DNA of 15,697 nt, taken from positions 1 to 15,697 of the forward strand of contig CAZOKH010000082.1 of the NCBI GenBank assembly GCA_964580315.1, given 5' to 3'. The DNA is from CAZOKH01 sp964580315 (GTDB lineage Bacteria > Chloroflexota > Anaerolineae > Anaerolineales > Anaerolineaceae). The number at the start of each line of letters is the position of its first letter. Position 1 is the first letter of the stretch. The position numbers were made by a program, and so were the translations under genes. Below are positions 6,410-14,471 of this stretch, piece after piece. The notes beneath the pieces are model-generated. The model had not been told where the DNA came from. It did no database searches and was given only the letters and a program-made list of their open reading frames with translations.

Positions 6410-9400
6410 TTAGTAAGTGACTTCCCAGGTATCGTCGGCCGTGTCGATCTGGATCCAGTAACCCCAGCCGGCCGACAGCGTGGTCAAATCGTTGGCGTAA
6501 GGAGCCCCATTGCTGTCAAACAATTTCCACGAATCGGCTTCAGCCGCGTGATAGGCATAAACCAATCCCAGGTTTTCAGCAGCCACACCGTGCGAGGTGA
6601 GAATCCCGGGCAATGCGCCGCCGGCTGTGCTGGGGTAGCCCACCAGGTTCCAACCGCCGCCGTTCGATGAAAGTGCAATATTGGTGGTGAAGGGTATTGT
6701 GCCGCTCACCGTCAAAGTATCGGCTGCGGTCATGTGAATCCAGAATCCCCGGGTTTCGTCCAGCGTATCCAAATCATCCGGCGATTCCGGAACATTATCT
6801 TTCTTCAACCAGCCGTCATTGACCGCATCCCAGGCGTACACCAGGTCATAATTACCCGCCACGCTGGCCAGCACATCGGCCACTGCCGTGCTGGTGGGAT
6901 GAACCCGGAACGACACCAGGTTCCAACCTTCCGCCAGAGCGATATCTTGCGAATCGGTCATGTCGGCCGTATAGTCCTGGTTAGCTGCATCGGCCTGCAC
7001 ATTGCTGTAAGTTCGGCTGGCTGGGGTGAAGACAAAACCAGCCAACGACGGCGTTACCGTGCCGGACCAACCTGCTGCCACCGTGATGCTGTAAGCCCCA
7101 CCAGTGCCTGAAACGGTCGAGCCGCCGTCATAGGTGAGGGTCGCGCCATCCACACCCACCTGACCCGAGATGGTGAAGGTTGATTCATCAGTAACCGTGA
7201 CGGTGATGGTTTCACAATCGGGCAGCAAACCGTCGCTCACGCACACATCAAAAGTGGCGTCGTCTGCTGTTGCCGGCGTCCAACTGAACTCGCCGCTGGT
7301 TGCTCCAATGGAAGCCCCATCCGGCACGTCGCCGCCCGTTCCGTCGGCCAGGCTGAAGGTGAGCGTGTTGTCCGGTTTGTCAACGTCGCTGGCTGCGGCA
7401 GTGAAGGTTAGCGTCTCATCTTTCGCCACTGACCTGTTTCCAATGGCTGCCAGCACCGGCGCCACATTCACTTCATTGACCGTAACTGCAATCGTCTCGC
7501 AATCTGTTTCACTGCCGTCGCTCACACACACATCAAAGCTAAACGGCGCGCCTGTGCCGCCCTGCGCTTCGGTCGGCGTCCAGGTGAAAGCGCCCGTATC
7601 TTCGTCAATGCCAGCCCCGGCAGGTGCGCCCGTCAGGCTGTATGCAAAGGTATTGGCTGGCACATCCACGTCTGTGGCTGCGGCAGTGAATTGCAGTTCC
7701 ACCAGCTCATTCACTGACTGACTGCCAATGGCGGCCAGCACCGGCGCCACGTTGACTTCATTGACCGTCACCGCAATCGTCTCGCAGTCTGACAGAACAC
7801 CGTCGCTGACGCACACGTCAAAGCTGAACGGCGCGCCTGTGCCGCCCTGCGCTTCGGTCGGCGTCCAGGCGAACAGGCCGGTATAGGCGCCAATGACCGC
7901 GCCGGTTGGTTCACCCGACAGGCTGAACAGCAGCGCGCCCGGCAGCGTTTCCGCGTCGCTGGCAATGGCGTAGAAGCTCAACAGCGCCAGTTCGTTCCCC
8001 GATTGGGCTCCAATGGCGCTCAACACCGGCGCATCGTTGACCGCCGCGATGGTGACGTTGACCGTGATCGAATCGGTTCCGCCCTTGCCGTCAGATACCT
8101 GCACCACAAAGCTATCGCCGCCGAAGTAATTCAAACCGGGAACATAACCAATGGCTTTGCTGGCGCCCGTACCAGACACGCTGGCAACGCCGAAACTCGC
8201 CTGGGTTTGAATGCTCCATTCAATGGGGTCGCTGTCCGCATCAGTGGCGTGCAGCGTCAGGCTGAAGGCAGTGGGCGAGCCGTCTTCCGACATGCTCACG
8301 CCAATCGATTCGCCCTCGGTGATGACCGGCGGATTATTAATCGAGCCGGTGGTAAACGACCAGGACGAACCGGTGACAGTTTCCTGCCCATCAGAAACGG
8401 TGGCGTACCATTCATATTCGGTGCCCGCCGCCAGTCCCGTCCAGGATATGGAAGCATTGTCGCCGTTGTCCACGTCATCCACCGTATCAATCAAAGTGTA
8501 TGTTCCGCCAGTACCGTTGGCCATGTCGTATGCCATATTGGTCTGGTCATAGTTGGTGGTCGAGGTGATGTAGGCGTCCAGGTAGGGCGAGTAGGTGGTG
8601 GCGTAAATCATTTCATCAGCCGGTGAGAAGCGCAAAATGCGCAGGTAGCCGTCGCCGCCATGTGGAAAATCTTGATAATCAGCCAGCATGATGTGGATGG
8701 TATGCCCGTCGTCGCCCAACTCTGAACGGTAAGCCGCACCGTCGCTGCTGCTGTGCATGTGCCCGCACAACATCAAAAACAGGTTGGGGTTGTCTTTCAA
8801 AGCTGTGTATGGCGCCTGTTGTTGCCAGGTGTTATTGGTATTGAGTATGTTATGCTGCACCACAATGCCGCGCCGGTCAGAGTAGTCTTTCAACAATTGA
8901 TCCGCCCAGTTTAATTGATTGGTTCCGGCATTGTATTCCAGGTTGATCAGGATGAAATCCATACCCGAGGCGCTAAATAGCGAGTAGTTATTAAAGTTGG
9001 TGGTGCTGTAGTGACCGCCGTACCACGACTTGCCCTCAAAGCGCGAAACGCCAAAGTAATTTTCATACTTGCTGGTGGCATACAGGTTGCCGTCATGGTT
9101 GCCGGGTCCCACGCTGTAGGGGATGCCAGCCGTGTCGATCAGGTTCATGGCTGCCACGGCGTTGTCCCACTGGGTGGTGTCGCTGGAGGTGTTGACAATG
9201 TCGCCCACATGCGTCACAAAGACAATGTTTTCATCATCCGCATTATCCACAATCCACTGCGCCTGTGAAACATAAACCGCCGGATAATATTGTGACTCAT
9301 TTTGCGTATCGGGGAAGACCACCAGGGTGAAATCTTCACTGGTCGAGACGCCCGCTTGCCGTCCATAGAAGCCGACATCCAACTTATCGCCCGGGTTATC

Positions 9401-12400
9401 ATCGCTGACCGTCACCTCCAGGGTTGGCGGCAGCGAGACGCCCGTGGCGTCATCAGCCGGCTGCACCAGCGCCGGCAAATTCGGTGCAATGTTAATCGGC
9501 AGCAGACTGAAGTTGGCCGTAATAGCTTTGTCTTCATCTACGATGATGGACCAGGTGCCGTCGCCGTTGTCGGTCGGGTCAGAATCATTCGTCCCGCTCC
9601 AAATGGCAAACTCATAACCGCTGGCGGGGACCGGGGTCAAGGTGACCACCGCATTGTGATCATACAGGTTGCCCGCCGCGGTGGGATCAAGCGTCACTGT
9701 GCCGTTGCCGTCGTTGCTCACGCTCAGTGTGTGCTGCACCACCGAGCCGGTCAGGTAGGTCACCGACAGCGAAGGGCGGTAGGAAACCGTTGCCTCTTCA
9801 CTGGCGTAAATATTGACACCGTCATCGGCAGTGGGAACGAAGATCCAGCCCAGGTTGGCGTCTGGATCGGTTGACCAGCTTTGCAGGCTGGTGGTCACAT
9901 CAATGCTGTAAACCGTGCTCGCCGCAGTAGCGTTGGCGGTGACCACCGGCGTGGCGTTGTAATCAGCAGTCTGCACACCCGCCGTCGAGCCAAATGTATT
10001 ATAGGTAACCGTTGAACCATCCCATGCCACCAGCGACTCGTACACATTGGCCGGGTCGCCTTCGGCTGTGGAACCTGAACTCAAATCGGTGGTCATATAG
10101 CTCAAAGTCGCCGAGGAGATCACCACGCCCTCCGGGATGGGACCTCCCTCTGTTGTAAACAGGTTGTCAAAGCGAATCAGGGCATATTCACCCGCAGTTG
10201 TGCTTTGATCCCACTGCAAATCGGTTTCGGAGCCAAAATTAACACCGCCGTCCGTTGTTCCGCGGATGAAGGTGTCATCCGTTGCCGTATAGCCCGCAAC
10301 ACCAGACTGGAAGGTAACCGTGACTGTGCTCTGGGCGACAAAGTTGGCCGTGAGCGCCTTGTCGCCGTTCATCACGATGGTGTACACGCCGCCGGTGTTG
10401 ACCACGTCACCCGCATCGACGCCCGTCCACTCGCTGAAGGCAAAACCGCTGAGCGGCGCCGGGGTCAATGTGACCGTGGTTCCGTCATAATAACTGCCGC
10501 CGGCCGGGTCCAGCGTCACCGAACCGTTGCCATCATTGCCCACCACCAGGGTGTATTTGTTCTTCACCGCGCCGCTGACCGCCGCATTCTGGGTGTCGGC
10601 GTCGGTGCTGGTGTGGGCAATGTTGCCGCTGAAATTGCCCGCGGTGGCGCTGAACAGGCGCACATGGATGGTGGTTTCAGCCACCACGCCGCCGCTGTGG
10701 GTCAGCGTCAGGCTGGAAGCGTAGTTCACGCCGTCGGTCGAGATTTCAAAGCCCGCCGGCGCGCTGATGCTGATGTCCGCTTCCAGGTTGCTGCCCTCCA
10801 CCGTGTAGGTTTGCGGGGCTGATGCCACGCCCGGTTCGGTGACAAAAGCGGTCATGGCGCTGTTGACGGTGATGGTGGGTTCAATTGCAGGAATATAAGA
10901 AACGGTCAGCAGCGGGCGGTAGGAATTCGTGCTTGATTCACTGGAATGAACTTCAACGCCGTCCGTGTCATCCGCCAGGAAAATCCAGCCGTAATTGGCT
11001 GTGCCATCCGACCAGCGCTGCAGGCTGGCGGTTACATCAATTGTGTAATTGGTGTTGTTGCTGCCCGCCTCAGCCGTTGCCACCAGGGTGGAATTGTATT
11101 CGTCCGTCTGCACACCGGCATCGCCGCCAAAGGTGTTGTAAGTGCTGTCTTCATCCCAACTGACCAGCGATTCATACACACTGGCGTCATCGCCATTCGA
11201 ATTGGAATTGGTATAGGTGCGATACTGCAAGGTTGCGGCATAAATGGTCGATCCCAGGGGAACCTGACCGGCAGCACTACCAAAAATATTGCCAAATTGC
11301 AGCAAGCCAGTTTCGGGTGTGGTGCCGCTCGACTCTTGTTTATCCCATTCAAAATATACCTGGTTGCCATATGAACTGGTTGGTTCATCGAATTTAATAG
11401 TGGTATCAATCGTCCCGGCATAGCTGGAAACGCCCTCCTGATAAGTCACCGTGACCGGTGTGGGCGTCGCCGTGCCGCTAACCGCCACATCTTGCTGCGT
11501 CACCCCCGCCGTCGTATGCGTGATGTTCCCGCTGGAGTCGCCCAGCGTGGCGCGATTGAAGCGCACATAAATGGTCGAGGAAGCCAGCGTGCCGTTGGTG
11601 GGCGTGAAGGTCAGCGATGAAGCGAATCCGCTTCCTGTGGTCTTGGAAATCTGGAAGTCCGCCGGGGCGGTAACGGTCACATCACCCACCAGGTAACTGC
11701 CCGACAGGGTGTAGGACTGTTCCGCTGAATTGACACCAATGGGGCTGCTGAACGGCGTGAGTGCGCCGCTGATGATCAGTTCTCCTGCCGCCGCTGTGCC
11801 GCTGACCGCCTGGGTTTGCGCGGTGGCGCCGCTGCTGGTGTGGTTGATCACCCCGCTGCTGGAGCCGGCTGCGGCGCGGTTGAAGCGCACATAAATGGTT
11901 TGTTCCGCCACCGTGCCTCCGCTTTGCGGCAGTGTCAGCGATGGCCCAAACCCGCTGCTGCTGGAAGTGGACACCTGGAAATCGGTCGAGTCGGGGGTGA
12001 TGACCAGGTCTTCCGTCAGGAGAGTTCCCGCCACCGTGTACGACTGCACCATGGAATCGACGCCCGGCTGGCTGTTGAAAGGCTGCAGCGCGCCGGTCAG
12101 GGTGATGGTGGGCCCGCTGATGGGCACGTAATAGGTGATGTTGAGTTTGGGGCGGTTGGCTTCGGTACCTTCGGATGAGGTGAATTTTAAGTAATTAGTT
12201 GTAGTTCCAGAAGTGTAATTCTGAATTGTTACACCATTATTAGTTAAATCCCCATCAATCCAATTCTGCACAACTGCTTCACCAGAAGAATTGAGGGCAA
12301 CTGTCTTGCTCCCGTTGGAGTTGAAAGTTGATGATCCTGCACCCCATAAGTTTGCACTCCCACGATCGGAAGTACTCCCTGCACCTCCTGAAGTCCAAGT

Positions 12401-14194
12401 AGTGGTTCCATCATAAGTATTCCAATTGGCGCTGGTAGTGCTGGCTGCACCATCTGATGTTCCCTCTACCCAGTCACGAAGAACATCGTATAAACTAAAT
12501 GTGGAACCCGCAGGATCTGAAACATAAAGTGTCAGACTTGCAGAATCAATTACTGCATTAACGGGGATGGCACTTACATCCCATTGAAACAAAGCGCCTT
12601 GTCGACTCGAACTACCACCACCTGATGATGGTCTCGCATTTACTGAGATAGTCGTGGCTCCACCATAGTTATAGGATGTATTGGCAGCATTCATCCATGT
12701 ATCTTCGGCAGCCACCAGGTTGACCGTGACCAGCTCGGCAAAAATAGCGGTGACGGTCTTGTCGCTGTCCATGACAATGGTTTTGGGGTTGTCGCTGCCG
12801 CTCAGGTCGCCGTACCAACTGCTAAATTCATAGCCCGATTCCTCGTTGGCGGTCAACTGGACGGACGTGCCCGCCGTATAAACCCCGCCAGATGGGTTCA
12901 GCGTCACCGTGCCGTGTGAACTGTTGACCGTCAGGGTGTACATAGGCGCCACCTGACCGGTCACCGCCACATTTTTGGTGGCGGCGCCCGTGCTGGTGTG
13001 GGCAATGTCGCCGCTGAATGTGCCTTCGGCGGGGTTGTTCAGGCGCACGTAAATGGTGGTCAACGGCACCTCGCCGCTGGCCGGAACCAGTTCCAACCCG
13101 GAGAAATAGTCGCTGCCGTTCTGCGAAACCTCAAAACCGTCCGGCGGGTCGATCAGCAGGTTCGCGGTCAGGTTCACCGCTTCCACCGTGTAGGTTTGCG
13201 GGGTCGAAGGCACCCCCGGCTCGGTGAGGAACGCCGTCAGCGTGCCGGTGGTTTCAATGGTAGGCGTGCTGCCCACCTCTTCCGCCAGCATGAACACCGA
13301 CATGGCATAAGCCCGATATTCAGAAGCGGTTGCCTCAGCGCGAATACTGATCGTACCATCCGAACCGGGATTAATGCCGGTCCAGCGCGCCACGTAACCA
13401 TCATCGGTATTCTCGCCTGTTAAGAAAGAAACTGAGTTCTCAGTGATTTCTGTCACCCCCGCGGTGCTGGCATTGGTGGCGCCGTCATCCCCCGAAAGGG
13501 TGAATATGGTTATCCGTTCAGTGTAACCTCCATCCCGATTGGCAGAGGTGGCAAAGGTATAGGTTTTGGCAGGATCAAGATCTGTAAAAGTCAAGTCCAC
13601 ATACCAGCCGGAATTGCCGTATTGGATGACGCCCGGCATATCTGCGATGCCATGAAAAGTGGTATAAGCATCGGTGCCAGAGGTAGTTTCACTCCCGCCG
13701 TAGTTGCCAGTTACAACAGAAGGACTACCTGACGCGGTAAAAGTTGCCGTGACCGCGCTATTTGAGCCGGTGGCATAGTTCATCAACAATCCGCTTGCGG
13801 TACCGTCATCAGGGATTGTATATTTTGTAATATTTGTCTCAGTCTGCCCAGACACCCAGGCGCAGTCGTTATAAGCCACCCAGGCATAGTCAATCGCCAA
13901 TGGGTCCACCGGCTCATCCGCCTGGATGGTCACCGGTTCATCTTCCTCTGCAGGGGCATCCGCCTCCATCTCCACCGGTGCGGGTTCTTCCACCACGGGT
14001 GGGGCTTCTTCCGTCTCCACCACGGGGGCGGCCTGCTCTTCCTCCGGCAGCGCGGCGGTTTCAGCCGGCGCCGGTTCTTCGCCCGGGTCATCCTGGGCCA
14101 GGGCTGCCGCCGGCAGGCTCATCAAGTTGCCAAACGCCAGCATAAAAATCACGAATAATCGAAAACACTTCCAGAAAGATGATTTTGTTCTCAC
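6410..14194 (-). CDS. Giant secreted multi-domain protein with embedded calcineurin-like phosphoesterase
   Basis: This complete 2594-aa protein starts at GTG 14194 (GGAGG, 6-nt spacer) and ends at TAA 6410. Residues 1-33 are a signal peptide (ALA/QD). Residues 34-100 are a Glu/Asp/Pro-rich linker without Lys or Arg, and 103-307 a beta-rich domain of unknown family. Ig-like repeats (TTIYVRFN, AVSGT) lie at 311-417, 692-803, 804-911 and 1104-1211. InlB-like repeats lie at 418-486, 1212-1288 and 1485-1565. DNRLRE/CBM96-like modules lie at 487-691, 912-1103 and 1289-1484. A metallophosphoesterase lies within 1566-1950. Then follow cadherin-like repeats (1953-2338), a peptidase-regulatory-like domain (2340-2411) and the GWNLVS domain (2412-2594). 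Family knowledge suggests polysaccharide binding by the DNRLRE modules and hydrolysis of an extracellular phosphoester. The true substrate is unknown. It probably heads the transcription unit running to base 1. Confidence 0.92.
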   Translation of the reverse strand: MRTKSSFWKCFRLFVIFMLAFGNLMSLPAAALAQDDPGEEPAPAETAALPEEEQAAPVVETEEAPPVVEEPAPVEMEADAPAEEDEPVTIQADEPVDPLAIDYAWVAYNDCAWVSGQTETNITKYTIPDDGTASGLLMNYATGSNSAVTATFTASGSPSVVTGNYGGSETTSGTDAYTTFHGIADMPGVIQYGNSGWYVDLTFTDLDPAKTYTFATSANRDGGYTERITIFTLSGDDGATNASTAGVTEITENSVSFLTGENTDDGYVARWTGINPGSDGTISIRAEATASEYRAYAMSVFMLAEEVGSTPTIETTGTLTAFLTEPGVPSTPQTYTVEAVNLTANLLIDPPDGFEVSQNGSDYFSGLELVPASGEVPLTTIYVRLNNPAEGTFSGDIAHTSTGAATKNVAVTGQVAPMYTLTVNSSHGTVTLNPSGGVYTAGTSVQLTANEESGYEFSSWYGDLSGSDNPKTIVMDSDKTVTAIFAELVTVNLVAAEDTWMNAANTSYNYGGATTISVNARPSSGGGSSSRQGALFQWDVSAIPVNAVIDSASLTLYVSDPAGSTFSLYDVLRDWVEGTSDGAASTTSANWNTYDGTTTWTSGGAGSTSDRGSANLWGAGSSTFNSNGSKTVALNSSGEAVVQNWIDGDLTNNGVTIQNYTSGTTTNYLKFTSSEGTEANRPKLNITYYVPISGPTITLTGALQPFNSQPGVDSMVQSYTVAGTLLTEDLVITPDSTDFQVSTSSSSGFGPSLTLPQSGGTVAEQTIYVRFNRAAAGSSSGVINHTSSGATAQTQAVSGTAAAGELIISGALTPFSSPIGVNSAEQSYTLSGSYLVGDVTVTAPADFQISKTTGSGFASSLTFTPTNGTLASSTIYVRFNRATLGDSSGNITHTTAGVTQQDVAVSGTATPTPVTVTYQEGVSSYAGTIDTTIKFDEPTSSYGNQVYFEWDKQESSGTTPETGLLQFGNIFGSAAGQVPLGSTIYAATLQYRTYTNSNSNGDDASVYESLVSWDEDSTYNTFGGDAGVQTDEYNSTLVATAEAGSNNTNYTIDVTASLQRWSDGTANYGWIFLADDTDGVEVHSSESSTNSYRPLLTVSYIPAIEPTITVNSAMTAFVTEPGVASAPQTYTVEGSNLEADISISAPAGFEISTDGVNYASSLTLTHSGGVVAETTIHVRLFSATAGNFSGNIAHTSTDADTQNAAVSGAVKNKYTLVVGNDGNGSVTLDPAGGSYYDGTTVTLTPAPLSGFAFSEWTGVDAGDVVNTGGVYTIVMNGDKALTANFVAQSTVTVTFQSGVAGYTATDDTFIRGTTDGGVNFGSETDLQWDQSTTAGEYALIRFDNLFTTEGGPIPEGVVISSATLSYMTTDLSSGSTAEGDPANVYESLVAWDGSTVTYNTFGSTAGVQTADYNATPVVTANATAASTVYSIDVTTSLQSWSTDPDANLGWIFVPTADDGVNIYASEEATVSYRPSLSVTYLTGSVVQHTLSVSNDGNGTVTLDPTAAGNLYDHNAVVTLTPVPASGYEFAIWSGTNDSDPTDNGDGTWSIIVDEDKAITANFSLLPINIAPNLPALVQPADDATGVSLPPTLEVTVSDDNPGDKLDVGFYGRQAGVSTSEDFTLVVFPDTQNESQYYPAVYVSQAQWIVDNADDENIVFVTHVGDIVNTSSDTTQWDNAVAAMNLIDTAGIPYSVGPGNHDGNLYATSKYENYFGVSRFEGKSWYGGHYSTTNFNNYSLFSASGMDFILINLEYNAGTNQLNWADQLLKDYSDRRGIVVQHNILNTNNTWQQQAPYTALKDNPNLFLMLCGHMHSSSDGAAYRSELGDDGHTIHIMLADYQDFPHGGDGYLRILRFSPADEMIYATTYSPYLDAYITSTTNYDQTNMAYDMANGTGGTYTLIDTVDDVDNGDNASISWTGLAAGTEYEWYATVSDGQETVTGSSWSFTTGSINNPPVITEGESIGVSMSEDGSPTAFSLTLHATDADSDPIEWSIQTQASFGVASVSGTGASKAIGYVPGLNYFGGDSFVVQVSDGKGGTDSITVNVTIAAVNDAPVLSAIGAQSGNELALLSFYAIASDAETLPGALLFSLSGEPTGAVIGAYTGLFAWTPTEAQGGTGAPFSFDVCVSDGVLSDCETIAVTVNEVNVAPVLAAIGSQSVNELVELQFTAAATDVDVPANTFAYSLTGAPAGAGIDEDTGAFTWTPTEAQGGTGAPFSFDVCVSDGSETDCETIAVTVNEVNVAPVLAAIGNRSVAKDETLTFTAAASDVDKPDNTLTFSLADGTGGDVPDGASIGATSGEFSWTPATADDATFDVCVSDGLLPDCETITVTVTDESTFTISGQVGVDGATLTYDGGSTVSGTGGAYSITVAAGWSGTVTPSLAGFVFTPASRTYSNVQADAANQDYTADMTDSQDIALAEGWNLVSFRVHPTSTAVADVLASVAGNYDLVYAWDAVNDGWLKKDNVPESPDDLDTLDETRGFWIHMTAADTLTVSGTIPFTTNIALSSNGGGWNLVGYPSTAGGALPGILTSHGVAAENLGLVYAYHAAEADSWKLFDSNGAPYANDLTTLSAGWGYWIQIDTADDTWEVTY
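6413..6961 (-). other. Two-lobed GWNLVS C-terminal domain, copy 2
   Basis: Residues 2412-2594 of the giant protein repeat the C-terminal domain seen at 3916-4445. Identical stretches include VLASVAGNYDLVYAWDA, GFWIHMTAADTL and GALPGIL. Lobe 2 ends GWGYWIQIDTADDTWEVTY next to the stop. The DNA of the two copies has clearly diverged (for example around 4228-4290 versus 6732-6795), so this is not a recent gene conversion. Confidence 0.75.
7180..8040 (-). repeat. Three tandem dystroglycan/cadherin-like repeats with conserved Cys pairs
   Basis: There are three units of about 95 aa in residues 2055-2338 of the giant protein. Each has VNxAPVLxAIG, a WTP strand and FDVCVSDGxxxDCETIxVTV. The two cysteines of each unit are 9 residues apart and could form a disulfide. 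Units 1 and 2 share a 43-bp identical run (7542-7584 and 7827-7869, 285 bp apart), indicating a comparatively recent duplication. A fourth, different cadherin-like unit without the Cys pair precedes them (residues 1953-2052). Confidence 0.75.
8555..9337 (-). other. Calcineurin-like metallophosphoesterase domain within the giant surface protein
   Basis: The metal-site motifs of the superfamily occur in order: FPDTQ (Asp1629, Gln1631), HVGD (Asp1665), GNHD (Asn1699, His1700, Asp1701), His1781 in VVQHN, and GHMH (His1812, His1814). Spacing is normal, so the domain should be active. In motif I, Gln takes the place of the usual second-position His; Gln is also seen there in some branches of the superfamily. 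About 60 residues of Ig/FN3-like sequence precede the core, and an FN3-like strand set ending in SWSFTTG follows it. Location should be extracellular. Confidence 0.85.
12122..12736 (-). other. AT-rich DNRLRE/CBM96-like module 1
   Basis: Residues 487-691 have the DNRLRE pattern: an initial AEDTW, YNYGGATTISVNA, ALFQWDVSAIP, ASLTLYV, then VVQNWIDG, NNGVTIQNY and RPKLNITYYVP. By hand count the bases 12181-12720 are about 45% GC, and the line 12181-12240 only about 27%. Adjacent 60-base lines are 55% or more. Codon use shifts with it (TTA, ATT and AAT are frequent). The other two DNRLRE modules (912-1103 and 1289-1484) resemble each other more than this one and are GC-rich. Confidence 0.7.
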
Positions 14195-14200
14195 AGCTTC

Positions 14201-14205
14201 CCTCC
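14201..14205 (-). promoter_or_regulatory. Ribosome binding site fixing the GTG start of the giant gene
   Basis: GGAGG on the minus strand lies 6 nt before GTG at 14194. The ATG overlapping its 5' side (14207-14205) is in another frame. No other suitable start lies upstream of the signal peptide, so GTG is well supported. Confidence 0.75.
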
Positions 14206-14244
14206 ATGTTAAAAATGGTTAGATAACGAAACCGCTCAACCCAT

Positions 14245-14275
14245 AAAGTAACCGTAAGGGATTAAATAATGTCAA
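14245..14275 (-). promoter_or_regulatory. Candidate sigma-70-type promoter for the giant gene and downstream genes
   Basis: A perfect TTGACA lies at 14275-14270 on the minus strand. The best -10 is weak: TACTTT at 14250-14245, with a long 19-nt spacer; shorter spacings give poorer matches. The leader to GTG would be about 40 nt. It sits downstream of the hairpin at 14356-14387, as expected for the start of a new transcription unit. The rest of the 277-base intergenic region (14195-14471) shows no gene. Confidence 0.4.
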
Positions 14276-14355
14276 CGAAAAGCCGTAATGCAATCATGTT
14301 CTCTGAACCCCCTTAGACGTCCCATGTACGACCGTTCGTCCAAATGATGGCTGTT

Positions 14356-14387
14356 CCGGGGGCAGGGGAACATCCTCCTGCCCCCGG
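14356..14387. terminator. Strong GC-rich hairpin after the FN3-repeat gene
   Basis: CCGGGGGCAGG (14356-14366) pairs perfectly over 11 bp with CCTGCCCCCGG (14377-14387), with a 10-nt loop. It lies about 85 nt past the stop of the gene ending at 14472. A TTTTT run (14389-14393) follows on the plus strand, so the element is a textbook terminator for plus-strand transcription. For the minus-strand gene it has an A-tract before the stem and no T-run after it. Its sequence and shape resemble the hairpin at 3857-3885. Confidence 0.6.
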
Positions 14388-14471
14388 GTTTTTGAACATG
14401 TCTTTCCGTAAACCAGTTAATGAACCAGTATTGCCTGCAAACTGCTCACGAAATCATTCCATCCATCTCGC

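Noticed and set aside
10205..10822. Plus-strand frame of about 205 codons inside the giant gene (also 8003-8626 and 9302-9874)
   Set aside because: The products are rich in His, Arg and Gly, as expected from reading GC-rich repeat-coding DNA in antisense. They have no ribosome binding site of note and no family resemblance.
14319..14342. Short inverted repeat ACGA...TCGT in the leader region as an operator
   Set aside because: The arms are only 4 bp perfect around a 4-nt centre. This is expected by chance and has no second copy.
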